From: G963674665 sp964609625
GTDB lineage: Bacteria; Desulfobacterota; Desulfovibrionia; Desulfovibrionales; Desulfovibrionaceae
Reading direction: 5' to 3'
Assembly (NCBI GenBank): GCA_964609625.1
Contig: CAZSRS010000007.1
Location: 1 to 64,000 of the forward strand
Length of the DNA stretch: 64,000 nucleotides
Position numbers and translations under genes: made by a program
In this document: positions 54,451 through 63,808 of the stretch, one piece after another
Layout of the letters: every line of letters starts with the position of its first letter
Numbering within the stretch: position 1 is the stretch's first letter
The notes under the pieces: generated by a model
What the model was told of the DNA's origin: nothing
What the model saw: the letters and a program-made list of their open reading frames with translations, nothing else
The model's database searches: none

Positions 54451-55419
54451 TTATTTATCCCTGGCGAGCACATAGTCCAAGACCTGCCGCAGCAGCGCCT
54501 TTTCCCGCGACTCCGGGAATGTCTCCAACGCATTGGACGCCGTCTCCAGGTATCGGGCGGCGGCGTTTTTGGCTCTGGTGTCACAACCGGCCTCCTGGAT
54601 GGCCCTGACCAGATCGCTCATGTCCTCTTCGGTAAAGGCGCCCATGCCCAGACGCTCCAGGAACCATGCCCGGCGGGCGTCGTCCACGTCCTGCAGATAA
54701 AAGAGCAGGGGCAACGTCAGCTTGCCTTCCAGAAGGTCGCGCCCCACCGGCTTGCCCACCTGGTCCTCGCTGCCGGCATAGTCCAGGGCGTCGTCCACCA
54801 GTTGGAAGGCTATGCCCAGGTTCAGGCCGAAGTCCGCGGCTGCCTGGATCAGGTCATCTCCGGCTCCGGCGGCGATGGCGCCCACGCTGCATGCCGCCTG
54901 GATCAGATAGGCCGTCTTGCCCGTGATGATTTCCAGATAGCGCTCCTCGGTGAGGGAAGCGTCACGGATGTGGGCGATCTCGGCGATCTCGCCCGCCGCC
55001 GTGTTGATGATGGCGTCGGAGATGCACACCGTGAGCCGTGGCTTGCCCGAGGAAGCCATGAGCTTGTTGCCCAGGGCCAGGAGGGCGTCTCCGGCCAGGA
55101 TGGTGCGGGTGACGCCGAAGATCAAATGGGCGGCCACCTGCCCCCGCCGAAGTTCCGCGCCGTCCAGGATGTCATCGTGCAGCAACGTGGCGGAGTGCAG
55201 AAATTCCAGGGAACAGGCCAGTGTGTAACTGTTTACGGGCTCACGGCCCAGGGCTCGGGCCAGCAGCAACACAAGCAGGGGGCGCAGACGCTTGCCTCCG
55301 CCTTGCAACACGTGTTGGGCCACGGGGCGCACCAGTGGATGCAACTTCTCCGTTTCCTGGAACAGCAAGGTGTTGATCCGCGGCTGCTCGTTTTTTATGT
55401 ACCGATACAATTCATGCAT
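54451..55419 (-). CDS. Polyprenyl synthetase (long-chain trans-prenyl diphosphate synthase)
   Basis: A 322-residue prenyltransferase. The first aspartate-rich motif is LLHDDILDGAELRRG and the second FQLVDDALDYAG; GGGKRLRPLLVL and KTAYLIQAAC are conserved. Such enzymes make the octa- or nonaprenyl chain of menaquinone. ubiE/menG lies 2 kb upstream on the same strand, supporting that role. The start at 55419 (MHELYRYIKNE) is chosen; an ATG 30 bases upstream is also possible. Confidence 0.95.
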   Translation of the reverse strand: MHELYRYIKNEQPRINTLLFQETEKLHPLVRPVAQHVLQGGGKRLRPLLVLLLARALGREPVNSYTLACSLEFLHSATLLHDDILDGAELRRGQVAAHLIFGVTRTILAGDALLALGNKLMASSGKPRLTVCISDAIINTAAGEIAEIAHIRDASLTEERYLEIITGKTAYLIQAACSVGAIAAGAGDDLIQAAADFGLNLGIAFQLVDDALDYAGSEDQVGKPVGRDLLEGKLTLPLLFYLQDVDDARRAWFLERLGMGAFTEEDMSDLVRAIQEAGCDTRAKNAAARYLETASNALETFPESREKALLRQVLDYVLARDK

Positions 55420-55533
55420 GCATAGCTCACAGTTGTTATTGCCATCCATGACCCCGAGGGAGCAAGCACCGTGCGCGTCGTCGTACGGCGTAGCGTTGGG
55501 TACCTGTCGCATTGGACACGGCGGGATGGGTTC

Positions 55534-55758
55534 TCAATTCTTCTCCACCAACAGCCTGCTGCGCCCCTCGGACAGGGGAGTCTCCTCGATGACCGAGGCG
55601 CGGCGCACCCGCAGGATGATCTCCATCTTACTCCGTTGTTCCTCGGCGACTTCCAGCACCAGCTTAGCGCCCGCCGGCAGTTCCTTGAGACGTGAACTCG
55701 CCTCGAAATAGCCCTTTCAGCAGTCGTCCCAACATACGATGCGTTGCTCCGCGGCCAT
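55534..55758 (-). CDS. Probable selenoprotein, TusA/SirA-like (in-frame UGA at codon 14)
   Basis: A 74-residue reading frame starting at 55758 behind GGGAAGGTGAAGC. Codon 14 is TGA (55717-55719) directly after a cysteine, within VCWDDCUKGYFEASS if U is selenocysteine. The frame continues without another stop for 60 codons to TGA at 55534, and the translation is clearly protein-like: SRLKELPAGAKLVLEVAEE, then MEIILRVRRASVIEE and RSRLLVEKN. The pattern strand-helix-strand-helix-strand-strand and the N-terminal Cys/Sec before the first helix fit the TusA/SirA fold (inference). A SECIS-type hairpin lies just past the UGA. Alternative: a cysteine-pair protein broken by a nonsense mutation. Confidence 0.8.
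55687..55704 (-). promoter_or_regulatory. Bacterial SECIS-type hairpin
   Basis: Twelve bases after the UGA, GAGGCG pairs with CGUCUC (six pairs, one G-U) around the loop AGUUCA. The apical loop lies 18 bases from the UGA and has a G in its first two positions, meeting the published bacterial SECIS model (loop 16-37 bases from UGA). Confidence 0.72.
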
Positions 55759-55800
55759 GCTTCACCTTCCCTGCTCGAGCCTCGAAAAGCGCGGAAACGC

Positions 55801-57120
55801 CTACAGACGCCAGTATTCCATGCCTGCCGCGCGAACAGCCGTGGAGTCCAGGGTAGCCTTGACGTCCAGGAGGATGGGTCTTGTGCCGTTGCTCTGGTCG
55901 AACCAAGCGCGCATGGTTTCGGGGCGCAATCCCTGGTACTCCCGGTGCGGCACGGCCAGAATCACCGCACTGAGGTCCGTGAATGCCTCCAGGGGGGCGA
56001 GCCGCAGGCCGTATTCGCGCAAAGCCTCTTCAGGGTCCGCGGCCGGGTCGTGCACCAGCACCTCCACCTTGTACTCGCGCAGCTCCTCGATGACGTCGAT
56101 GACCCTTGTGTTGCGCAGGTCAGGCACATTTTCCTTGAAGGTCAACCCCAGAATGCCCACACGGGCGCCGCAGATGCGGCAACCGTTGTTGTTCATCATC
56201 TTGATGGCGGTCTCGGCCACATACTTGCCCATGCTGTCGTTGATCCGCCGTCCGGCCAGGATCACCTGGGGATGGAAGCCCAGGGCCTCGGCCTTGAAAG
56301 TCAGGTAGTAGGGATCCACGCCGATGCAGTGCCCTCCCACGAGTCCGGGAGAGAAACGCAGGAAATTCCATTTGGTGCCGGCGGCTTCCAGCACTTCCTG
56401 GGTGTCGATACCCAGGCGCTGGAAGATCATTGCCAACTCGTTCATCAGGGCGATGTTCAGGTCGCGTTGGGTGTTCTCGATGACCTTGGCCGCCTCGGCC
56501 ACCTTGATGCCCGAGGCCTTGTGCACTCCCGCGGTGACCACCGTGCCGTAGAGCCTGGCCAGGAACTCCGTGCCGTCCGCGTCCTGCCCGGCCACGACCT
56601 TGACGATGGTCTCCAGGGTGTGCTCCTTGTCGCCGGGGTTGATGCGCTCGGGCGAGTAGCCCACGCGGAAGTCCCTGCCGCAGACCAAGCCGGAGCGCTG
56701 CTCCAGGATGGGCACGCAGACTTCCTCGGTGAGCCCTGGATAGACCGTGGACTCGAACACCACCATGCACCCCGGCGCCATGTTTTCACCCACGATTGCC
56801 GAGGCTCCCGAAACATAGGTCAGGTCCGGCCTTCGATGGCGGTCGATGGGCGTGGGCACGGCCACGATGATCACGCCGGCACGTCGCAGCTCGGCCGGGG
56901 AATCGGTAAGGGTCATGGTCGCCCGATGCAGCCGGTCGGCGTCCATCTCTCCCGTGCTGTCCACGCCGTTGCGTAATTCCTGGATGCGGCGCGAGGAGAC
57001 GTCGAAACCCACGACGTCGAACTCGCGGCTCAGGGCCACTGCCAGAGGCAGGCCCACGTATCCGAGGCCGACCACGGCCACGGAAAGTTCCCTGTTCAAT
57101 ATCTGTTCAAAGGTCACCAT
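55801..57120 (-). CDS. Nucleotide-sugar dehydrogenase (WbpA/TviB-like)
   Basis: A 439-residue UDP-sugar dehydrogenase. VAVVGLGYVGLPLAVALS is the NAD-binding site, the catalytic Cys is in GGHCIGVDPYYLT, and GYSPERINPGD and LGLTFKENVPDLRNTRV are family signatures. Close in pattern to UDP-N-acetyl-glucosamine/galactosamine dehydrogenases that supply uronic acids for capsule or O-antigen. The start at 57120 fits the usual N terminus. It is 42 bases upstream of the selenoprotein candidate; no polysaccharide cluster is nearby. Confidence 0.94.
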   Translation of the reverse strand: MVTFEQILNRELSVAVVGLGYVGLPLAVALSREFDVVGFDVSSRRIQELRNGVDSTGEMDADRLHRATMTLTDSPAELRRAGVIIVAVPTPIDRHRRPDLTYVSGASAIVGENMAPGCMVVFESTVYPGLTEEVCVPILEQRSGLVCGRDFRVGYSPERINPGDKEHTLETIVKVVAGQDADGTEFLARLYGTVVTAGVHKASGIKVAEAAKVIENTQRDLNIALMNELAMIFQRLGIDTQEVLEAAGTKWNFLRFSPGLVGGHCIGVDPYYLTFKAEALGFHPQVILAGRRINDSMGKYVAETAIKMMNNNGCRICGARVGILGLTFKENVPDLRNTRVIDVIEELREYKVEVLVHDPAADPEEALREYGLRLAPLEAFTDLSAVILAVPHREYQGLRPETMRAWFDQSNGTRPILLDVKATLDSTAVRAAGMEYWRL

Positions 57121-57222
57121 GTTGCGTCCGTCACTCCCCAGCTTGTGCTTGCCCGGCGGCGCCCCAGGACGGATCGAAAGCCGGTCCTGGACAAGTATGG
57201 CCACTCGGGCTACGTTACCGTC

Positions 57223-57429
57223 ATGGAACTCGATTGGCGTTTACTGCTTATCGCTCTCGGCCTGGCCCTCATGCTCGAGGGTCTGCCCTATTTCCTGTTT
57301 GCCGAACGGCTGCCCACGATGCTGCGCAAGCTCTCCGAGCAGCCCCCGGGCTTCATTCGTTTCCTCGGATTGGGCGCCATCCTCATGGGGCTGGTGGTCA
57401 TCGCCCTGGTACGTGTCTTCGAGGCCTGA
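57223..57429 (+). CDS. DUF2065 (YjeT-like) small membrane protein
   Basis: A 68-residue protein with two membrane helices (LLLIALGLALMLEGLPYFLF and GFIRFLGLGAILMGLVVIAL) and the DUF2065 pattern EGLPYFLFAERL. Function unknown; in E. coli the homologue YjeT sits near hflC. The start MELDWRLLL is clear, and a terminator follows 82 bases after the stop. Confidence 0.88.
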   Translation: MELDWRLLLIALGLALMLEGLPYFLFAERLPTMLRKLSEQPPGFIRFLGLGAILMGLVVIALVRVFEA

Positions 57430-57511
57430 TCCCCGCCCTCGGCCACCGTTTCCCGAGCCTTGCGGAAACCAAGGCATTAGCGCAATCTGCCTCCGGCAAC
57501 AAGTGTTCACT

Positions 57512-57536
57512 CCGCCCTTCGGGGCGGGTCATTTTT
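57512..57536 (+). terminator. Rho-independent terminator after DUF2065
   Basis: CCGCCC-TTCG-GGGCGG stem-loop (57512-57527) followed by GTCATTTTT. It overlaps the end of the convergent ubiE. Confidence 0.85.
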
Positions 57537-58287
57537 GCGCCGCGTGCAGGTACACGATGCCCGAGAGCATGGGGCGGTAATACACCCTGCCGAAGCCGGC
57601 GTCTTGCAGTTCCAGCGCCAGTTCCTCGGCTGGAGGGAAGGCCTTGATGGTTTCCGCCAGATACGTGTAGGCCGAGGCGTCCCCCGAGACCAGATTGCCT
57701 ATGCGCGGCAGCAGACTGGAGAGGTAGAAGTTGTAGACCCCCTTCCAGATGCGTTTGTGACCCGTGCCGAACTCCAGGATGCAAAATCGCCCCCCGGGGC
57801 GCAGCACGCGAAGTACCTCGGCAAAGGCCTGCTCCCTGGGGATGATGTTGCGGATGCCAAAGGCGATGCTCACGCAATCCACGCAGGTATCGGGCAGAGG
57901 CAGGCTGCGTCCGTCGGCCAGGGCCAGGGCGATGCGTTCCCGGTCCGGCACGGGGATCTTGGAGGCCCCCTGCCGGAGCATGGGCTCGGAAAAGTCCATG
58001 GCCAGGACCTGGAGGCCGGGGTGTCGGCGCAGAAACTCCAAGCTCACGTCCAGTGTGCCGGCGGCCAAGTCCAGGACCAATCCCTTGCTGTCTCGCGGCA
58101 GCCTTGCCATGCGTACGAGCTGGTGCCGCCAGTAAATGTCCTGCCCCAGGCTGAGCACATGATTGAGCATGTCGTACCAGCGGGCGATGCGGCCGAACAT
58201 GCTGGAGACTTCCCGGCCGTGCCTGTCCGGGTTGGCAGGACGAGGTTGTCCGTCGGCGCCCTGGTTCAAGGAGGGGGAGTCCTGCAT
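57529..58287 (-). CDS. ubiE: Demethylmenaquinone methyltransferase UbiE/MenG
   Basis: A 252-residue class I SAM methyltransferase. The SAM-binding motif is VLDLAAGTLDVSL, and MFGRIARWYDMLNHVLSLGQD and IAFGIRNIIP are UbiE signatures, as is LEFGTGHKRIWKGVYNFYL. It methylates demethylmenaquinone to menaquinone. The start at 58287 gives the normal family length. It follows a small gene by 4 bases. The polyprenyl synthase 3 kb on belongs to the same pathway. Confidence 0.95.
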   Translation of the reverse strand: MQDSPSLNQGADGQPRPANPDRHGREVSSMFGRIARWYDMLNHVLSLGQDIYWRHQLVRMARLPRDSKGLVLDLAAGTLDVSLEFLRRHPGLQVLAMDFSEPMLRQGASKIPVPDRERIALALADGRSLPLPDTCVDCVSIAFGIRNIIPREQAFAEVLRVLRPGGRFCILEFGTGHKRIWKGVYNFYLSSLLPRIGNLVSGDASAYTYLAETIKAFPPAEELALELQDAGFGRVYYRPMLSGIVYLHAAQK

Positions 58288-58291
58288 GAAC

Positions 58292-58489
58292 TCAGGCGCC
58301 GGGGGCACTCTTGGAGCTGTCGCCTCCGCCCTGGGGCCCCGGCCCTCCCTTTTCGATGGCCGCCAAAATGTCGCCGTAGATGGCGGGGAAAATCTCACTG
58401 AAGTTGGTGGGCGAGACCCGGCCCACCTCGATGAACTTGACCACAATTTCCTTGGCGGTCTGCAATGCCAGCTTGTCGAACTTTTCCAT
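58292..58489 (-). CDS. Small conserved-type protein upstream of ubiE
   Basis: A 65-residue protein, MEKFDKLALQTAKEIVVKFI then VGRVSPTNFSEIFPAIYGDI, ending in a Gly/Ser-rich tail. The compact helical N terminus with SPTNFSEIFPAIY is a pattern I associate with small Desulfovibrio-type proteins of unknown function. It ends 4 bases before ubiE, so the two are co-translated. The chosen start has a modest CAGGGC ribosome site. Confidence 0.8.
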   Translation of the reverse strand: MEKFDKLALQTAKEIVVKFIEVGRVSPTNFSEIFPAIYGDILAAIEKGGPGPQGGGDSSKSAPGA

Positions 58490-58796
58490 GCCCTGTTGTC
58501 CCGTGTTTCGTTTCGGAGCGCCCCGCGACGTTGCCAGGGAGCCGGATGATCGCATCAAAAAAAACCCGCCCGGTGGGAAATGGCCTTGACCGCGATGGCA
58601 GGCTCCGGGACGGGGAAAAAAAAAGAAAAAACCTGATAAGGCCCTCTCCTTTTTGTCCCTCATACCATTTGCTCGTTCAGGAGTCGAGCCTGAACAGAGA
58701 GGGGATCTCCCTGGCCGCGGCAGGTGGCTTGACGTCCATTCACCCCCCAGGATATGGAACCTGTAACTTCAGGAAATCAATGGAACTCGCACCGCC
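58490..58796. other. Intergenic gap between ubiE leader and TPR gene
   Basis: Promoter region for divergent genes. A-rich tracts lie near 58555 and 58615, but no gene, RNA or clear promoter is recognised. Confidence 0.7.
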
Positions 58797-59660
58797 ATGC
58801 AGCAGACCAAGTCCATACTGGAGGAACTGGCTAGGGCCAGGAACCACTACCACAGACATGACGTCATGCGTTGCATGATCAGTCTGGCCTCCGCGCTGAA
58901 GCTGACCTTCGACGGCCAGCTCTTCGGCCGCGACAAGAGCGTGGTGGAGAATGCCGTGCTCGAGGTGGTGCAGTTGCTCAACCGCACCAGCGAAGTCAAG
59001 GACCACACCGCCGCGGGCGAGGGTCTCGGCTACACCAAAGGTGATTTCAAGAACCTGTTCAAGAAGCTGCTGTTGCTCGTCAAGACCATCCGCGAGGAGC
59101 AGAAACGCGAGACCTTGGAACAGACCAGGACCCGCAAATTACAGATGGACAACCTGCTGTTGCGCGGCGGCAAGGCCCTGGAGAACAAAAATCTCGCCGA
59201 TGCCGAGGAAGCCTTTCAGGAAGCCGTAACGCTGTACGTCAACGAGCACAAACTCTTCTACGTCATCGGCAACAGGTTGCTGACCGCTGGATTCCCCCGC
59301 CAGGCGCTGAAGTACCTGCTCCAAGGGCTGGAGAAGGATCCCGACCCCTCCCTGCCCACCCTTGCCGCGGCCCAGGCCTACGGATCACTCCAGGAGTTCG
59401 GCAAGGCCGAGGCCCTGCTCGTGCCGGCGCTCAAGGCCCAACCCGACCCGGACCTGTTCCTGGAGCTGGCCAAGGTCCAGGCCGCCGGGAACAAGCTCAA
59501 GCAGGCGTACATCAATGCGGGCAGGGCGCTTCACCTGGACCCTGGACAACAGGGCGCGCGCAAGCTCATGGCCCAGCTGCGCAAGAAGGCCGCGGCCATG
59601 CAGAAGGCCGGCCAGGGTCCGGCTCGGAAACCCGCGGCCCCGCCCCCAAACGAAAGCTGA
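58797..59660 (+). CDS. TPR-like helical repeat protein
   Basis: A 287-residue cytoplasmic protein. The first 120 residues are helical and unrecognised (ILEELARARNHYHRHDVMRC). Residues 125-260 hold three or four TPR-like helix pairs (GKALENKNLADAEEAFQEAV, GFPRQALKYLLQGLEKDPDP, GNKLKQAYINAGRALHLDPG). The tail is rich in Ala, Pro and Lys. TPR proteins act as scaffolds; the partner here is unknown. No operon partner is evident. Confidence 0.85.
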   Translation: MQQTKSILEELARARNHYHRHDVMRCMISLASALKLTFDGQLFGRDKSVVENAVLEVVQLLNRTSEVKDHTAAGEGLGYTKGDFKNLFKKLLLLVKTIREEQKRETLEQTRTRKLQMDNLLLRGGKALENKNLADAEEAFQEAVTLYVNEHKLFYVIGNRLLTAGFPRQALKYLLQGLEKDPDPSLPTLAAAQAYGSLQEFGKAEALLVPALKAQPDPDLFLELAKVQAAGNKLKQAYINAGRALHLDPGQQGARKLMAQLRKKAAAMQKAGQGPARKPAAPPPNES

Positions 59661-59669
59661 TTCTCCAGG

Positions 59670-59945
59670 TCACTCCAAATCGAGAAGCGCCGCGACCTTA
59701 GCCGGGTCCAGACTGTGTTGCTGGATGGTCTCCTGGTCCAGGCCGCCTGAAACCCGCAAGCCGTCCAAAAAGGCTTGGCGCATGGACTGATCCTCGAAAT
59801 CCAGGCCCAACGTCCGGGACTGGTTCTTGACCGCTCGTGGGGTTGCGTTCTGGATCTGAGTCTTGGCTTGCAGCACCAGGTTCTCCAGCCTGGCGAAGGG
59901 GTCATTCTGTGTAGCGGTTGATGTGTCCTGCATGGCGATGAGCAT
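59670..59945 (-). CDS. Small hypothetical protein
   Basis: A 91-residue soluble protein starting MLIAMQDTSTATQNDPF behind AAGGAG. It is mostly helical (FARLENLVLQAKTQIQNATP, FEDQSMRQAFLDGLRVSGGL) and ends KVAALLDLE. No family recognised. It follows the malic enzyme gene by about 120 bases, separated by a terminator. Confidence 0.7.
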   Translation of the reverse strand: MLIAMQDTSTATQNDPFARLENLVLQAKTQIQNATPRAVKNQSRTLGLDFEDQSMRQAFLDGLRVSGGLDQETIQQHSLDPAKVAALLDLE

Positions 59946-60004
59946 GATGCGGCTCCTTTTTCCGGGTTGTTGCCGTCTTTCGCGAATCATGCAAGAGGGC
60001 TGCC

Positions 60005-60049
60005 AAAAAAACGGAGCGCCATGCGCGGGAAGTCGCGCACGGCGCTCCG
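60005..60049 (-). terminator. Terminator of the malic enzyme gene
   Basis: CGGAGCGCC pairs with GGCGCTCCG around a GC-rich inner stem (60012-60049). On the minus strand a run of seven T follows. It lies 20 bases past the stop. Confidence 0.92.
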
Positions 60050-60068
60050 AAGTTGGTGCGGGCTGGGC

Positions 60069-61391
<1,323 letters not shown>

Positions 61392-61482
61392 AGGGCTCCT
61401 CCCTGCAAGTTGTTGTAATAGGTAGCCTACGTAGTGCGAACAAGCGGGAAATGCAAGCCACCGAAAAAGTGGCCTTGCGGCT

Positions 61483-61498
61483 TGGCCCGGAATTTGTA
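61483..61498 (+). promoter_or_regulatory. Sigma-54-like sequence before the GT9 gene
   Basis: TGGCCCGGAATTTGTA resembles TGGCAC-N5-TTGCA with GG and GT correctly spaced. It would start transcription only a few bases before the ATG at 61513, so it is doubtful. Confidence 0.3.
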
Positions 61499-61512
61499 AT
61501 TGTTTGACCACC

Positions 61513-63093
61513 ATGCGCACCCTGTTCATGAATCTCACCCGCTTCGGCGACCTCCTGCAGACCCAACCGGCCATCAGCAGCGTCGCGGCCCATGGCGACA
61601 TGCCCGGACTGGTCTGCCTGGACAACTTTGCCGGAGCCGCCGGACTGCTGCGCGACGTGATCCAGGTCCATCCCATGCCGGGCGCCAGGTTTTTGGCTGC
61701 TCTGGACAGACATTGGGCACAATCCCTCTCCACCTGTCTCGACTGGGGGCGTGGCGTGCTCACCCAGTTCCGCCCCGATGCGGTGGTCAACCTCACCCCG
61801 TTGCTCAGCTCCAGGCTGCTGGCCAGGCTTCTGGTCCATGCCTCGGAAACCCTGTCCTTGCCCACGCCGACCCTGCACGGCTTCGGCGTGGACGCTTTCG
61901 GCTTCGGGACCAGCTCCAATCCCTGGACCGTGTTTCTCCAGGCCTCTTCAGGCCACAGGGGATGCAGCCCCTTCAACCTGGTGGACCTGTTCTGCAAGTC
62001 CGTGGGACTTGAGCAAGGGCCATGGGGCAATGCCCTGCGCGAGCCGGATCACACGGCCATGGTCTCGGCCGGGGAATTGCTGGGCACCCCTCCCAAGGGC
62101 ATGCACGGCTTCGTGGCCCTGCAACTGGGCGCCAGCGAGAATCGCCGCCGTTGGCCCGTGAGGCACTTCGCGGCCCTCGGCCGCATGCTGGCCGCCGAGC
62201 TGCGCCTGATGCCCGTGCTCCTGGGCAGCAAGGCCGAAACTTCACTCGGGGAGCGCTATCTCCAGGAAGGGGCACCGGCCGTGAACTGCATCGGCAGGAC
62301 CAGCCTGCCCCTGCTGGGTGCGGTGCTGCGCCGTTGCACGCTGCTGGTGAGCAACGACACCGGCACCATGCACCTGGCCGCCGGCCTGGGCGTACCCCTG
62401 GTCGCCGTGTTCCTGGCCACGGCCCAGCCCTGGGACACCGGCCCCTACGCCGTGGGCAATTATTGCCTGGAGCCGGACCTGGACTGCCATCCCTGCCAGT
62501 TCGGCACCACCTGTCCCCACGATCTGCGCTGCCGCCCGGCCATCCTCCCCGAGACCGTGCTGGATTTGGCCGCTTGCCTGACGAGGGGCAGAGCACCCAC
62601 GCACTTCCCCGGCGCCAGGGTCTGGCGGACCCGGCTCGATGCCCAGGGCTTCATGGACCTGGAGGGCTGTTCCGGCCACGAGAACGGCGACCGCGCCCAA
62701 TGGGTGCGTGTACAGCGCCACGTCTACCGCGGTTTTTTTGACGGCCGCTCCCTGGACTTGCTGCCGGACTTGACCCCCCGGCCACGGCTGCGGCAGGAGA
62801 CCCTGGCCGAGGCCCGGCAGGTGCTGTCCACCATGAGCCAGCTCCTGACCCTCATGGCCGGCCAGGCCGAGACCCTGCGCCTGGCGCCGCGCGAAGTGGT
62901 CAAGCAGAAGTTCCTGGCCACCTGGCAACGCGTACAGGCCCTGCTCTCCCAAAGCCCCCTGTTCAACGTGCTCTCCTACATCTATGCCCTGGATTCCCAG
63001 GAAGCAGGCAGCGACCTGGCCTCGGTGAGCGGTTTCCTGCAACGCTACCAGGCCCTGACCGCGTTCTGGCTGCGGCAAATTCCAGAGCATTGA
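61513..63093 (+). CDS. Glycosyltransferase family 9 (heptosyltransferase-like)
   Basis: A 526-residue enzyme. The first 340 residues follow the GT9 pattern: MRTLFMNLTRFGDLLQTQPA, FVALQLGASENRRRWPVRHF, LLVSNDTGTMHLAAGLGVP and ATAQPWDTGPY. The C-terminal 185 residues are an added helical domain not seen in WaaC/WaaF. No ribosome site precedes the ATG. GT9 enzymes build LPS inner core; in this context, upstream of probable flagellar genes, flagellin or surface glycosylation is possible (inference). Confidence 0.9.
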   Translation: MRTLFMNLTRFGDLLQTQPAISSVAAHGDMPGLVCLDNFAGAAGLLRDVIQVHPMPGARFLAALDRHWAQSLSTCLDWGRGVLTQFRPDAVVNLTPLLSSRLLARLLVHASETLSLPTPTLHGFGVDAFGFGTSSNPWTVFLQASSGHRGCSPFNLVDLFCKSVGLEQGPWGNALREPDHTAMVSAGELLGTPPKGMHGFVALQLGASENRRRWPVRHFAALGRMLAAELRLMPVLLGSKAETSLGERYLQEGAPAVNCIGRTSLPLLGAVLRRCTLLVSNDTGTMHLAAGLGVPLVAVFLATAQPWDTGPYAVGNYCLEPDLDCHPCQFGTTCPHDLRCRPAILPETVLDLAACLTRGRAPTHFPGARVWRTRLDAQGFMDLEGCSGHENGDRAQWVRVQRHVYRGFFDGRSLDLLPDLTPRPRLRQETLAEARQVLSTMSQLLTLMAGQAETLRLAPREVVKQKFLATWQRVQALLSQSPLFNVLSYIYALDSQEAGSDLASVSGFLQRYQALTAFWLRQIPEH

Positions 63094-63109
63094 TCCCTGT
63101 CCTCATTCC

Positions 63110-63124
63110 TGGCACGAATTTTGT
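63110..63124 (+). promoter_or_regulatory. Sigma-54 promoter
   Basis: TGGCACGAATTTTGT matches TGGCACG-N4-TTGC with a single change (final C to T). It lies 74 bases before the start of the next gene and fits flagellar-type control. Confidence 0.78.
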
Positions 63125-63197
63125 ATTCCTGTTTCCGAAGATATGGTCACGGAATCGTTTTCCGGCATGAACACATCCGAAAAAAAGGGAGCAGGAG

Positions 63198-63803
63198 ATG
63201 ATTGTCATAGACGGCATGCAATCCGGATTGAGCGTGAACAACTTCCAGAATCTCGAAGAGCTTCTCGTCAAGGTACTGGAGGAAGAATCCTTGGAAAACA
63301 GGGTGGTCACCGACGTGCTGGTGGACGAGGAGAACTTCAGCGAAATCTACCCGCACCAGGCCGAGGACATCACCACGCAGGAGTTCAAACGGGTGGAGAT
63401 CATTTCCGTGCCCATCGAGGAAATGGCGGTGAACATCACCCGTGAGCTTTACAAGGTGGTGCGCCTGATGGAAGAAGGCAGCAAAAGTGTCGCCGAACTC
63501 TTCCGTCAAGCCGATGACAGCGAGGCCCTGGAAGTGCTCCAGGACCTGCTGGACGTGACCCGCGACTTCCTGCACATGATCGGTGTGCTGCGCAACGAGT
63601 TCAGCCTGTCCAACAACAAGGAATTCAACGCCAACGCCGAGGAGATCACCAGTCTCTTCACCGAGATGGGTGAAGTCATGGAGAACGAGGACTGGATCCT
63701 CCTGGCCGACATCCTTGAATACGAGTTCATCCCCACGGTGAACAAGTGGAAGCGGGTCATCGCCCAGATCCGCGAGGACATCAGGGACAAGGACGCGAGG
63801 TAG
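63198..63803 (+). CDS. Hypothetical protein, probably flagellum-associated
   Basis: A 201-residue acidic, largely helical protein (VIDGMQSGLSVNNFQNLEEL, ELYKVVRLMEEGSKSVAELF, DWILLADILEYEFIP). I recognise no domain. A GGGAG ribosome site precedes the ATG, and a sigma-54 promoter lies 74 bases upstream. It is followed after 5 bases by a small FliT-like gene, suggesting both belong to a flagellar operon running past the right edge. Confidence 0.8.
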   Translation: MIVIDGMQSGLSVNNFQNLEELLVKVLEEESLENRVVTDVLVDEENFSEIYPHQAEDITTQEFKRVEIISVPIEEMAVNITRELYKVVRLMEEGSKSVAELFRQADDSEALEVLQDLLDVTRDFLHMIGVLRNEFSLSNNKEFNANAEEITSLFTEMGEVMENEDWILLADILEYEFIPTVNKWKRVIAQIREDIRDKDAR

Positions 63804-63808
63804 GACCC

